This document shows, piece after piece, positions 19,455 to 28,582 of a stretch of 64,000 nt of DNA. Where the stretch lies: assembly GCF_900110695.1 (NCBI RefSeq), contig NZ_FOEH01000002.1, positions 372,001-436,000 on the forward strand. The letters run 5' to 3'. This DNA comes from Virgibacillus subterraneus (GTDB lineage Bacteria > Bacillota > Bacilli > Bacillales > Amphibacillaceae). The notes beneath the pieces are model-generated. The model saw nothing but the letters and a program-made list of their open reading frames with translations. It ran no database searches and was not told the DNA's origin. The stretch's first letter is position 1. Each line of letters starts with the position of its first letter. The position numbers and the translations under genes were made by a program.

Positions 19455-20279
19455 ATGGGAAAAATACGTGTTTTAATTGCAAAGCCTGGGTTGGATGGTC
19501 ATGATCGTGGCGCATTAGTTATTGCTCAAGCTTTACGTGATCATGGCATGGAGGTTATTTATACGGGACTGCGACAATCCCCGGTACAAATAGCACAAGC
19601 AGCAATTCAGGAAGATGTGGATGTTATCGGTTTATCTTCTTTATCCGGTGCGCATAAAACGTTGTTTCCAAAAGTAATGGAAGTACTAAGAGAACGTAAT
19701 GCGAGCGATATACCAGTTGTTGGAGGCGGAGTTATTCCGGCAGAGGATATTCCGTATTTGCTTGATCAAGGGGTAAATAAGATTTTTACAAGTGGTTCTT
19801 CAACCGAAGTCTTAGCAACCTACATCCAACAGCTTATCGATCCGGAATCAGCTTTTATAACTCCTCCCAGAAAAATCGCTCATATCGGAATTGCTGTAAA
19901 TAAAATTGATGATGTACTCTCATTTTATACAGAAATGCTTGGCCTTGAGCTTGAGGGTGTAGAAACTGTGGAATCTGAAGGTGTTAAGGTAGCATTTTTG
20001 AAGATTGGTGAATCGCGTATTGAGCTGCTGGAGCCATTAAAAGAATTATCTCCGATAAAACAATTTCTTACTAAAAAGGGAGAAGGCATCCATCATATTG
20101 CATTGGAAGTAGACAATATTGATGAAAGACTTAATTCCTTTAAATCAAAGGGGATTCCACTGATCAACAGTGAAGCGAAGCAAGGTGCTCATGATAGCCA
20201 AATTGCTTTTATTCATCCAAAAGCAGCAAATGGGGTACTTTTTGAAATGTGTCAGCATCCAGAAGGAAGTGAGAAATAA
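19455..20279 (+). CDS. Fused cobalamin-binding mutase subunit and methylmalonyl-CoA epimerase
   Basis: Two proteins in one chain of 274 residues. Residues 1-130 are the B12-binding small subunit of methylmalonyl-CoA mutase, with the base-off motif D14-x-H16-x-x-G19, SSLSGAH near 61 and VVGGGVI near 88. Residues 139-270 form a glyoxalase/VOC domain like methylmalonyl-CoA epimerase: HIGIAV (His143), [11 protein letters not shown] (His213/214) and VLFEMCQ (Glu264) match the usual metal ligands. The epimerase converts the (S)-epimer made by the carboxylase into the (R)-epimer used by the mutase, so the fusion joins two consecutive steps. The ATG follows GAGGGGGAGAG, 15 bases after the mutase gene, and the stop overlaps the next start (TAATG). 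Confidence 0.92.
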   Translation: MGKIRVLIAKPGLDGHDRGALVIAQALRDHGMEVIYTGLRQSPVQIAQAAIQEDVDVIGLSSLSGAHKTLFPKVMEVLRERNASDIPVVGGGVIPAEDIPYLLDQGVNKIFTSGSSTEVLATYIQQLIDPESAFITPPRKIAHIGIAVNKIDDVLSFYTEMLGLELEGVETVESEGVKVAFLKIGESRIELLEPLKELSPIKQFLTKKGEGIHHIALEVDNIDERLNSFKSKGIPLINSEAKQGAHDSQIAFIHPKAANGVLFEMCQHPEGSEK

Positions 20280-21826
20280 TGGATATTTTTGATAAAATAA
20301 GCGAACTGTACGATAAACGACGACAGGTTGAACTTGGCGGTGGCGATGAGCGAATTGATAAACAGCATGATAAAGGAAAACTCACCGCAAGAGAACGAAT
20401 AGATTATTTACTTGATAAGGGGTCATTTGTCGAGCTAAATCCATTTATGGAACATCGGGAAACTGATTTTGGTATGAATAATTCAACCGCAAACGGTGAA
20501 GGTGTTGTAACAGGCTATGGAAAAATAAATGGACGGGCTATCTACTTATTTGCACAGGATTTCACCGTATATGGTGGAGCTTTGGGCGAAATGCATGGCA
20601 AGAAAATTGCAGCTGTAATGGATCTTGCTGCTAAAAATGGTGTTCCTTTTATCGGTTTAAACGATTCAGGTGGCGCTCGTATTCAAGAAGGTGTATCATC
20701 GCTTGATGGTTATGGTCAGGTCTTTTACCGAAATTCCATTTATTCAGGTGTTATACCACAAATTTCAGTTATTATGGGTCCAAGTGCGGGAGGTGCAGTG
20801 TATTCGCCAGCGATAACAGACTTTGTCATTATGGTAGAAAAAACTTCACAAATGTTTATAACAGGTCCTAAGGTAATTGGAACTGTTACTGGTGAACAGA
20901 TCTCGTCAGAAGAACTTGGCGGGGCCCATGTACATAATGCAAAGAGCGGAAATGCACATATTAAAGCGGAAAATGAAGAACAGGCTCTAGATGCTGTTAA
21001 AGATTTAGTACAGTATTTACCTGCTAATAATGAGGAAAAACCCCCATTAGCTGAGACTGAACTGAACGATGAATCACGTCCTGATTTAACTGATATTGTG
21101 CCTTTTAATTCTACACGGCCCTATGATGTAAAGCGTGTGATTGAGCAGGTTGTTGATCCAGATAGCTTCTATGAAATCCAAAAAGATTTTGCTAAAAATA
21201 TTGTTGTAGGATTCGCACGTGTTAATGGCCAAACAATTGGGCTTGTATGCAATCAGCCAAAATACTTAGCAGGTGGTTTAGATATTGATTCAAGTGATAA
21301 AGCAGCAAGATTTATCCGGTTCTGTGATTCATTTAATATTGCATTAATTACCTTCGAGGATGTAACAGGATTTTTCCCGGGTGTAAAACAAGAACATGGC
21401 GGTATAATCAGGCATGGCGCAAAAATTCTTTATGCATATTCAGAAGCAACTGTTCCAAAAATTACAGTGATTACACGTAAAGCCTTTGGTGGCGCTTATG
21501 TAGCGTTGAACAGTAAATCGATTGGAGCAGATTTGGTTTATGCATGGCCAAATGCTGAAATAGCAGTTATGGGGCCAGAAGGTGCTGCCAATATTATATT
21601 TGCAAAGGAAATAGCCGATAGTGAGAATCCAGAACAAACTCGCCAGGAAAAAATTCATACATACCGTGAAAAATTTGCTAATCCTTATGTTGCTGCGGGA
21701 CTTGGTATGATTGACGATGTAATTGACCCAAGAGAAACTAGAGTTAAATTAATTCAAGCATTAGAGATGCTTTATAACAAACAGGAAGAACGCCCAAAGA
21801 AAAAGCATGGTAATATCCCGCTGTAA
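20279..21826 (+). CDS. Acyl-CoA carboxylase carboxyltransferase subunit (propionyl-CoA carboxylase beta type)
   Basis: Carboxyltransferase of 515 residues that moves a carboxyl group from biotin to propionyl-CoA (or the reverse). N- and C-terminal crotonase-like lobes carry the oxyanion motifs GGARIQEGVSSL near 135, SAGGAVYSPAITDF near 171, and GVKQEHGGIIRHGAK plus AFGGAYVAL near 370-410. The start ATG overlaps the previous stop by one base, a sign of translational coupling. No biotin carboxylase or biotin carrier gene is nearby, so those must lie elsewhere. The gene corresponds to B. subtilis yqjD. Confidence 0.92.
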   Translation: MDIFDKISELYDKRRQVELGGGDERIDKQHDKGKLTARERIDYLLDKGSFVELNPFMEHRETDFGMNNSTANGEGVVTGYGKINGRAIYLFAQDFTVYGGALGEMHGKKIAAVMDLAAKNGVPFIGLNDSGGARIQEGVSSLDGYGQVFYRNSIYSGVIPQISVIMGPSAGGAVYSPAITDFVIMVEKTSQMFITGPKVIGTVTGEQISSEELGGAHVHNAKSGNAHIKAENEEQALDAVKDLVQYLPANNEEKPPLAETELNDESRPDLTDIVPFNSTRPYDVKRVIEQVVDPDSFYEIQKDFAKNIVVGFARVNGQTIGLVCNQPKYLAGGLDIDSSDKAARFIRFCDSFNIALITFEDVTGFFPGVKQEHGGIIRHGAKILYAYSEATVPKITVITRKAFGGAYVALNSKSIGADLVYAWPNAEIAVMGPEGAANIIFAKEIADSENPEQTRQEKIHTYREKFANPYVAAGLGMIDDVIDPRETRVKLIQALEMLYNKQEERPKKKHGNIPL

Positions 21827-21848
21827 TAAAGATTAGGAGGAACGATTT

Positions 21849-22976
21849 ATGACATCCATCAATAAAGACAGAGTGATCAATCAATTTCTGGAACTCGTTC
21901 AAATTGATTCCGAAACGAAACATGAAACGAAAATTGCTGAAGTACTAACAAAAATGTTTACTGATTTAGGTTTAGATGTAGTAGAAGACGATAGTAAAAA
22001 TGAAACTGGTCATGGGGCAGGTAACTTGGTTTGTACGCTGAAAGGAAATAAAGAAGGTGTAGACCCAATTTACTTCACTTCTCACATGGACACTGTGGTC
22101 CCTGGTACTGGAATTAAGCCATCAATTGAAGATGGTTATATTAGATCTGATGGTTCAACCATTTTGGGTGCTGACGATAAAGCCGGTTTAGCCGCAATCC
22201 TGGAAACCATCCGGATACTAAAAGAAAATAATATCAAACACGGTGATGTTCAGTTTGTCATAACAGTAGGCGAGGAATCAGGTCTTGTCGGTGCTAAAGC
22301 TTTAGATGGATCACTTCTAAATGCAAAGTATGGTTATGCAATAGACAGTAATGGAACTGTAGGTGATATTATTGTCGCAGCACCAACCCAAGCTAAATTA
22401 TTTACTGTAATGAAAGGCAAAACTGCACACGCTGGAGTTGCCCCTGAAAAGGGTGTTTCTGCGATTACGCTTGCAGCTAAAGCTATTTCCAAAATGCCTC
22501 TTGGCCGGATTGACGATGATACAACTGCGAATATTGGACGCTTTGAAGGTGGTAAGCAAACGAATATTGTTTGTGATCATGTAGAAATCCTAGCTGAAGC
22601 AAGATCACTGATTCCTGCTAGAATGGAAGAACAGGTTGCGAAAATGAAAGATGCATTTGAGAGTACAGCTAAAGAATACGGTGGAAGTGCTGATGTCGAA
22701 GTGAAAATTATGTATCCTGGTTTTAAGCATGAAGCAGGAGATAAAGTTGTGGAAGTTGCCAGAAATGCAGCAAAAACAATCGGTCGTGACAGCAGCCTAA
22801 AGAAAAGCGGTGGCGGAAGTGATGCAAATATAATTGCTGGACTTGGAATTCCTACTGTGAATCTGGCAGTTGGTTATGAAGAGATTCATACAACCAATGA
22901 ACGTATCCCTGTAGATGAATTAGTCAAAATCACAGAACTAGTCACTGCAATCGTACAGGAAGTTTCAAACAAGTAA
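21849..22976 (+). CDS. M20-family metallopeptidase, PepT-like (YqjE)
   Basis: Zinc exopeptidase of the M20 family, resembling tripeptidase T. Metal-ligand motifs FTSHMDTVVPG near residue 78, LGADDKAGLAA near 107 and VGEESGLVGA near 140 are intact, the dimerisation insert (about 180-290) is present, and a last metal-binding stretch is near KSGGGSDANI at 320. 375 residues. It has a ribosome site (AGGAGG) 22 bases after the carboxyltransferase and is probably in the same transcript, which ends at the terminator that follows. Its link to propionate metabolism is unclear. Confidence 0.88.
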   Translation: MTSINKDRVINQFLELVQIDSETKHETKIAEVLTKMFTDLGLDVVEDDSKNETGHGAGNLVCTLKGNKEGVDPIYFTSHMDTVVPGTGIKPSIEDGYIRSDGSTILGADDKAGLAAILETIRILKENNIKHGDVQFVITVGEESGLVGAKALDGSLLNAKYGYAIDSNGTVGDIIVAAPTQAKLFTVMKGKTAHAGVAPEKGVSAITLAAKAISKMPLGRIDDDTTANIGRFEGGKQTNIVCDHVEILAEARSLIPARMEEQVAKMKDAFESTAKEYGGSADVEVKIMYPGFKHEAGDKVVEVARNAAKTIGRDSSLKKSGGGSDANIIAGLGIPTVNLAVGYEEIHTTNERIPVDELVKITELVTAIVQEVSNK

Positions 22977-22988
22977 GTAATTATGATG

Positions 22989-23019
22989 AAGACCTCTTTT
23001 AACAAAAGGGGTCTTTTTT
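22989..23019 (+). terminator. Terminator of the mutase-peptidase operon
   Basis: AAGACCTCTTTT / AAAAGGGGTCTT stem with a three-base loop and six T. Confidence 0.85.
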
Positions 23020-23020
23020 G

Positions 23021-23110
23021 GCAGTTAAGAAAGTATAAATTCTTCCTTACTGCATAAGTGCAACTAAGGCTTATCTATATTAGGGCTTGGCGATAAGCCA
23101 AGTTTTCTAA
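23021..23110 (+). repeat. Dispersed intergenic repeat, copy 3 (best copy)
   Basis: 90 bases with three potential hairpins: GCAGTTAAGAAAG paired with CTTCCTTACTGC; CTAAGGCTTA with TAGGGCTTGG; CTTGGC with GCCAAG. It ends in TTTTCTAA and begins one base after the terminator. The first and last dozen bases form an imperfect inverted repeat. Confidence 0.85.
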
Positions 23111-23162
23111 TAGTATGATATAATATTGGTGCAAACAACAGTTCTAAAAGGATGTAATATGT

Positions 23163-24410
23163 ATGTCACAATGGTATCCAAAAAAAGGCCGCGTTATTTT
23201 TCATTTAGATATGAACTCATTTTATGCTTCAGTTGAAATGGCCTATAACCCAAAACTAAAAGGTAAGCCTGTAGCAATTGCCGGGAATCCTGAACAACGT
23301 AAGGGGATAATTGTGACAAGCAGCTATGAGGCCAGAGCCAAAGGTGTAAAGACAACAATGCAGTTATGGCAGGCTAAAAAGCTGTGTCCGGAATTAATCG
23401 TTTTACGTCCGAATTTTGAACGTTACCGTACGGCATCAAAGGAAATGTTTAAAATGCTTGCAGAAATAACACCGTTTGTGCAGCCTGTTTCGATTGATGA
23501 AGGTTATATGGATATAACCGAGAGTGAACATCACGGAACTCCTATTGAGATTGCTCAAAACTTGCAGAAAAAAATTCATCACGAGTTAGATCTTCCATGC
23601 AGTATTGGAATTGCACCAAATAAATTTTTAGCAAAGATGGCATCCGATATGAAAAAGCCATTAGGAATTACAATTCTGCGGAAACGGGATCTATCCCATA
23701 AACTTTGGCCACTTCCAATTGAAGAAATGTATGGTGTTGGTGAAAAAACCGCTGAAAAATTACGCGCAATTGATGTCAAAACAATTGGTGATCTGGCAAA
23801 AGGGGATGTTTATCAACTGAAACGTGTGCTGGGGATAAACGGAGAACGATTAAAAAATAGAGCGAACGGTATTGATACTCGTCCTGTTGATCCAGAGGCA
23901 ATCCATGAATTTAAAAGCATAGGCAGTTCACAAACCCTACCGGAAGACACTACGAATGAAGCTGAAATACGTAACCTCATGCACCAACTGACGGATAATG
24001 TCGAACGGCGAATGAAACGCAAACAAGCTGCTGGTCGCAGTGTTCAGATTATGATTCGCTATTATGATCATAAAACAATCACTAGAAGTAAAAAATTGCA
24101 GGGTTATATTGACAAAAAGGAAGATATACTTCACATTGCCAACGAATTATTTCAAAAGCACTGGAATTTGGACCCTATTCGCTTGCTTGGCATTACGGTT
24201 CAGGACGTTGATGAAAAGCAAAATATCGCCAAACAGCTTGATTTATTTACGTATGAAGAAGAAGCAGGGAAGGAAAAATTATATGCTGTTATTGATGAGC
24301 TATCTCAAAAGTATGGGAAGAATCCTTTTAAGCAGTTGCAGAATGAAGATAAGGGTGAACAACCCCGGACAAGCTTTCAAAAAGACTTTTTGGATGACTA
24401 CAAGCGATAA
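23163..24410 (+). CDS. dinB: DNA polymerase IV (Y-family)
   Basis: Translesion polymerase corresponding to B. subtilis YqjH (PolY1). Catalytic carboxylates lie in FHLDMNSFYASVE (Asp about 15) and SIDEGYMD (Asp-Glu near 110). The steric gate region, thumb HhH (EEMYGVGEKTAEKLRAI near 185) and little finger follow, and a beta-clamp-binding motif QLDLFTY lies near 362. 415 residues. No GAACnnnnGTTC SOS box was seen upstream. Confidence 0.94.
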   Translation: MSQWYPKKGRVIFHLDMNSFYASVEMAYNPKLKGKPVAIAGNPEQRKGIIVTSSYEARAKGVKTTMQLWQAKKLCPELIVLRPNFERYRTASKEMFKMLAEITPFVQPVSIDEGYMDITESEHHGTPIEIAQNLQKKIHHELDLPCSIGIAPNKFLAKMASDMKKPLGITILRKRDLSHKLWPLPIEEMYGVGEKTAEKLRAIDVKTIGDLAKGDVYQLKRVLGINGERLKNRANGIDTRPVDPEAIHEFKSIGSSQTLPEDTTNEAEIRNLMHQLTDNVERRMKRKQAAGRSVQIMIRYYDHKTITRSKKLQGYIDKKEDILHIANELFQKHWNLDPIRLLGITVQDVDEKQNIAKQLDLFTYEEEAGKEKLYAVIDELSQKYGKNPFKQLQNEDKGEQPRTSFQKDFLDDYKR

Positions 24411-24520
24411 AATCATGTTTTCTATGTGGACTTGAAATCAAGTTAACAAGGTGAACTACGTTTGAAATTCCGATTTGGAAGTTAGTGATAAATCTGAAAT
24501 ATATATAAAATATACGTTTC

Positions 24521-24567
24521 AAACCAAGAATGGAAGATTCCTGACAGGAATCTTCCATTCTTGGTTT
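24521..24567. terminator. Long perfect hairpin after dinB
   Basis: 21-base-pair uninterrupted stem (arms 24521-24541 and 24547-24567) with loop TGACA. A/T runs at its base on both sides would let it act as a terminator in either direction. It lies 110 bases after the dinB stop. Confidence 0.8.
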
Positions 24568-24877
24568 TCCTTCCTTCTAGAAGTCATATTTATTTTCAGG
24601 ATTATTATATTTTTTTGTATTTAGTTACTATAATAACCATTATTATGATGACAAAATAATCGATTGGTATTATGGGTATAATGGAGGGCATATCTATGTA
24701 CAATTTCCGAATGATGCGCAAGCGGATAGAACTATTTATTGTAGTGTACGTGATTTTAATGTGATTTATGGTGTGAATTCAGCGGAATGTGAATCACATA
24801 AACCAAACCAGTGAAGTGGATCGTGGTTCCGCTAAATGGGTTGAAAAAGCCGTCTTAGAAGATTGAATCGGTTCCTG

Positions 24878-24936
24878 GTTCCGTTATTTACCCAATTACA
24901 ATGAAAAATTTGGCTGAAAAGGGTAAATAGCGGAAT
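24878..24936. repeat. Inverted repeat in the dinB-aldH gap
   Basis: GTTCCGTTATTTACCC and GGGTAAATAGCGGAAT are inverted copies with two mismatches around a 27-base loop. Further CGGAAT/ATTCCG pieces lie near 24825 and 24977, which suggests a worn composite repeat. Confidence 0.6.
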
Positions 24937-25235
24937 AAGGATTACATAACACGATCAAAATAGACGTTTTTAAGGAAATAACGGAATGAGAATCCGCCAA
25001 ATCAGTGCGCCAGCCTGTCTAGTGAATAAATACACTTAAACTCCTATCAATTGCTTTAATTTAACAGGGAAAATTATATGATTATAGGTGAGACTTAACT
25101 TGAGATTTATTGTTTTGCATCTCACAAGTGAACCCATTATTACAACGGTGCAATTATTAATTTAAATGTATGATTAGGAAGAGGATCCAAATAATAGACT
25201 GGTCTTCCTTTTCATGAAGCCACACGCTTATTCTT

Positions 25236-26606
25236 TTATTTCATAATTTTTTTCACTAGCGAATGAGCAATTTTACTTCCTGGATAGCGTAACGGAAGAT
25301 CAAATCTGGTTGTTTGCTTTAGCACACTCTTATTATGTGAAAATGTGTTAAAGCCGTACTTACCATGATAAACTCCTATTCCACTATTCCCAACACCACC
25401 AAATGGAAGGTGTGGATTAGCGAGATGATAAAGTGTATCGTTAATACATCCGCCGCCAAAGGATACATTTTTTAGTATGCTTTGTTGAGATTTTTCTTTT
25501 TCTCCAAAATAATAGAGTGCTAGCGGTTTATCCATATGTTTTAGTTTTGAAATGACATCATCAAGTTCGGTAAATGTTAGCATCGGTAAAAGCGGACCAA
25601 ATATTTCTTCCTGCATAATCGAATGATCCCAGGTGATATTGTCTAATATAGTTGGCTCAATGGATAGCTTCTCTTCATCTACACTACCACCATACACGAT
25701 TTCACCATCAGATAGGAATGCTTGCAATCTATTAAAATGTTGCTTGTGAACAATTCGAGTATAATCATCATTTAGAAGGGGTTTCTTACTGTAAAGTGCT
25801 TTGATATGCTTTTTCATCGCTTTTAACAGTTTTGGTTTTACCTTTTCATGAACATACAGATAATCTGGTGCAACACAGGTTTGACCTGCATTTGTGAATT
25901 TTCCCCACACAATCCGTTTTGCGGCAAGATCAATATTTACGTCTTTATCAATTATAGCTGGACTTTTCCCACCCAATTCCAATGTTACTGGTGTTAGATG
26001 TTTACTCGCTTGCTGCATAACAATTTTACCAACTGCTGAACTGCCAGTGAAAAAGATGTAATCAAAGTGTTGTTCCAATAACTGCTGACTGGCTTCTTTT
26101 GCACCTTCAACTACTGTAAAAAATGAATGATCAAAGGTATCACCGATCATTTCTGCAAGCAATGAAGATGTTGATTGTGTAAACTCGGACGGTTTTAACA
26201 CAACAGTATTCCCAGCTGCAATCGCACCTATGGCTGGACCAATTGCTAACTGCAGTGGATAATTCCATGGTGCGATAACCAGTGTTACTCCATAAGGTTC
26301 CTTGTAAATATAATTATTCGTTCCTTTGTGGGTAATTGGCGCATCAGCTTTTTCCGATTCCATCCAGTCTTTAAGATGCTTAACTGCGAAATCAATTTCC
26401 GCGTAGAGAAAACCAAGTTCGGTTGTTAAAGTCTCATGTTCGGATTTATTCAGGTCATCCTTCAATGCCTGATAAATTTTTTGTTCATTATTTTTTAGCA
26501 TACGCTTTAAAGCTTTTAACTGATTTTTACGGAAAGAATAGTCCAACGATTCTCCACTTTGAAAAAAATCCTGTTGGTTGTCCACTAGTTTTTTAATATT
26601 TTCCAT
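25236..26606 (-). CDS. Aldehyde dehydrogenase family protein
   Basis: NAD(P)-dependent oxidation of an aldehyde to an acid; the substrate is unknown. Family blocks: APWNYPLQLAIGP near residue 108, catalytic Glu in VTLELGGKSPA near 205, catalytic Cys in NAGQTCVAPDY near 240, EEIFGPLLP near 333. The 456-residue form without an extended N-terminus, and the C-terminus rich in basic residues, resembles the class-3/YwdH group that handles medium-chain or aromatic aldehydes. The ATG at 26606 follows AAGGAGTG; a GTG at 26615 overlaps that site. It is the last gene of a minus-strand run after rnz, with a 14-base gap. Confidence 0.9.
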   Translation of the reverse strand: MENIKKLVDNQQDFFQSGESLDYSFRKNQLKALKRMLKNNEQKIYQALKDDLNKSEHETLTTELGFLYAEIDFAVKHLKDWMESEKADAPITHKGTNNYIYKEPYGVTLVIAPWNYPLQLAIGPAIGAIAAGNTVVLKPSEFTQSTSSLLAEMIGDTFDHSFFTVVEGAKEASQQLLEQHFDYIFFTGSSAVGKIVMQQASKHLTPVTLELGGKSPAIIDKDVNIDLAAKRIVWGKFTNAGQTCVAPDYLYVHEKVKPKLLKAMKKHIKALYSKKPLLNDDYTRIVHKQHFNRLQAFLSDGEIVYGGSVDEEKLSIEPTILDNITWDHSIMQEEIFGPLLPMLTFTELDDVISKLKHMDKPLALYYFGEKEKSQQSILKNVSFGGGCINDTLYHLANPHLPFGGVGNSGIGVYHGKYGFNTFSHNKSVLKQTTRFDLPLRYPGSKIAHSLVKKIMK

Positions 26607-26620
26607 GTAAAGCACTCCTT

Positions 26621-27544
26621 TTATCTAGAATTTACCGTGACCTTATAAAAGTCATAAGCAAGTTCTGTGTTCGGAAAAATCTCTTGCGCCTGTTCTGCAA
26701 GTTTATCATAATCCTCTTTTTGATAGCGTGAGGATATATGAGTTAATACAAGCTTTTTAACATGGGCTTCTTTTGCAAGGGAGGCAGCTTGTTTAGTTGT
26801 AGTATGAAAGTATTGCTGTGCTAAATCTGCTTTCGATTCATCGAATGTTGCCTCATGTACAAGTACATCCGAATTTTCTGCAAATGTTCTAAATTGAGGT
26901 GTTGTCCGCGTATCGCCAAGAACTGTTATAATACGTCCTTTTTTGTCGGGACCAAGAAACTTAGGGCGATGAATAATCTGTCCTCCTTTTGTTTTAACTA
27001 TATCATTTTCTTTTATCTGCTGATAAACAGGACCTGGATCAATTCCTAAATCTTTTAACTTTTCCACCAATAGTTCTCCGGGTTTATCCTTTTCTTCAAT
27101 GCGAAAACCATAACTTGTTACTCCATGATCCAGCTCTTTTGAGGAGACAATTACTTGTTCATTTTCAAAGACTACACCTTCTGTTATTTCTACAATGGAA
27201 AGTGGGTAGGTTAAATGTGTCCCGCTCACTCTAAGACATGTTTCCACATATTCTTTAATTCCATGAGGTCCATATATAGTCAGTAGTCCGTCTCCACCCT
27301 GAAAGGATCTGCTGCTTAACAGACCTGGAAGACCATAGATGTGGTCTCCGTGCATATGTGTGATGAAAATTTTATTAATTTTGCGCGGTTTAATCGACGT
27401 TCGGAGTATTTGGTGCTGTGTCGACTCTCCGCAATCAAACAGCCATATGCTATTTTGCTCTTGTAATAAGGTTAATGCCATTGAAGATACGTTTCGGTCT
27501 TTTGACGGAACACCTGAACCAGTACCAAGAAATATTATCTCCAT
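26621..27544 (-). CDS. rnz: Ribonuclease Z
   Basis: tRNA 3' endonuclease that cuts CCA-less precursors after the discriminator base. Metallo-beta-lactamase fold with the zinc motif [13 protein letters not shown] near residue 63, an exosite arm (about 150-195), and later ligands in LGDTRTT and LTHISSRY. 307 residues, the same as B. subtilis. Its ATG is one base past the namA stop, pointing to coupled translation. Confidence 0.96.
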   Translation of the reverse strand: MEIIFLGTGSGVPSKDRNVSSMALTLLQEQNSIWLFDCGESTQHQILRTSIKPRKINKIFITHMHGDHIYGLPGLLSSRSFQGGDGLLTIYGPHGIKEYVETCLRVSGTHLTYPLSIVEITEGVVFENEQVIVSSKELDHGVTSYGFRIEEKDKPGELLVEKLKDLGIDPGPVYQQIKENDIVKTKGGQIIHRPKFLGPDKKGRIITVLGDTRTTPQFRTFAENSDVLVHEATFDESKADLAQQYFHTTTKQAASLAKEAHVKKLVLTHISSRYQKEDYDKLAEQAQEIFPNTELAYDFYKVTVNSR

Positions 27545-27545
27545 G

Positions 27546-28562
27546 TTAGTTCCAGCCTCGTTCGTATTGTTTTATTGGTTCTAGTGAGTGACCGATTTCA
27601 TCAGCAGCTGTCTTTGCCCAATATGGATTTCGTAATAAAGCTCGGGCTACAAATACAAGATCTGCACGATCGTTCTGCACTATTTCTTCAGCTTGAATGC
27701 CACTTGTAATTAGTCCGACTGCCCCTGTTGCTACAGATGTTTCTTGTTTAATGGTCTCACACCGCTTGATCTGATAACCTGGATAAGGTGAAATAGAGGC
27801 TTGAACTACTCCGCCGGAACTGCAATCAATTAAATCTATACCTTGTTGTTTCATTTGTTTTGAGTAGTACAGAATGTTTTCCAGTGTGTTTCCTTGTTCG
27901 TTATATTCATCAGTAGATATCCGAACAAATAAAGGTCCGTTCCAAATGGATTTGATACTATCAATAATTTGAGATAAGAAGCGATAACGATTCTCTGGAC
28001 CACCACCATATTCATCCTCACGCTTGTTTGTTAATGGAGAAAGGAATTGATTAATTAAATATCCGTGTGCCGCGTGAATTTCTATGATATCAAAGTTTGC
28101 TTCCTTCGCTCGTTTTGCTCCACTTTTAAAAGCTTCAATTGTCTCTTTTATGTCTTCAATGGTCATTTCAGTTGGTGTTTTGGATGATTCATTAAATGCT
28201 AGTGCAGTAGGAGCATATATTGCTGAATCAAGTCTTGCTTTCCTTCCGGCATGTGCTAGCTGAACACCAATAGCTGATCCATAGCTATGAATTTGCTCAT
28301 TTAACTTCTTTAATCCATCAATATGGTCATCATGCCAGATACCTAAGTCTTCATGTGAAATGCGACCCTCTGGTTGAACAGCTGCCGCTTCCGTCATAAT
28401 TAAACCAACCTGGCCGACAGCACGTGATATATAATGTGTTTCATGGAATGGAGTTATCTTTCCGTCTTGCTCCATGCACGAATACATACACATGGAAGAC
28501 ATGGTAATACGATTCTTTAGCGAAATTCCTTTAAAGTCAATTGGTGTAAATAGTTTGGTCAT
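27546..28562 (-). CDS. namA: NADPH dehydrogenase, old yellow enzyme family (NamA/YqjM)
   Basis: FMN-dependent ene-reductase that reduces activated C=C bonds and nitro compounds. TIM barrel starting [16 protein letters not shown], with the FMN-modulating Cys in SMCMYS, the His pair in [16 protein letters not shown] near 165 and the C-terminal phosphate site [12 protein letters not shown]. 338 residues equals B. subtilis YqjM. It lies upstream of rnz and downstream of the phosphodiesterase in a minus-strand operon. Confidence 0.95.
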   Translation of the reverse strand: MTKLFTPIDFKGISLKNRITMSSMCMYSCMEQDGKITPFHETHYISRAVGQVGLIMTEAAAVQPEGRISHEDLGIWHDDHIDGLKKLNEQIHSYGSAIGVQLAHAGRKARLDSAIYAPTALAFNESSKTPTEMTIEDIKETIEAFKSGAKRAKEANFDIIEIHAAHGYLINQFLSPLTNKREDEYGGGPENRYRFLSQIIDSIKSIWNGPLFVRISTDEYNEQGNTLENILYYSKQMKQQGIDLIDCSSGGVVQASISPYPGYQIKRCETIKQETSVATGAVGLITSGIQAEEIVQNDRADLVFVARALLRNPYWAKTAADEIGHSLEPIKQYERGWN

Positions 28563-28582
28563 TATAATTTCCTCCTATTATA

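Larger units (their letters stand above)
24411..25235. other. Non-coding region between dinB and aldehyde dehydrogenase
   Basis: 825 bases with no convincing gene. It holds a 21-base-pair perfect hairpin (24521-24567), a stretch of CGGAAT/ATTCCG motifs with a 16-base imperfect inverted repeat (24878-24893 with 24921-24936), and a weak hairpin with AGGAAGA/TCTTCCT arms (25171-25215). A 22-codon frame at 24696-24764 follows GGAGGG but has no other support. Confidence 0.6.

Noticed and set aside
24696-24764. 22-codon frame after GGAGGG in the dinB-aldehyde dehydrogenase gap
   Set aside because: Has a ribosome site but is very short, ends at once and shows nothing recognisable; kept only as a note.
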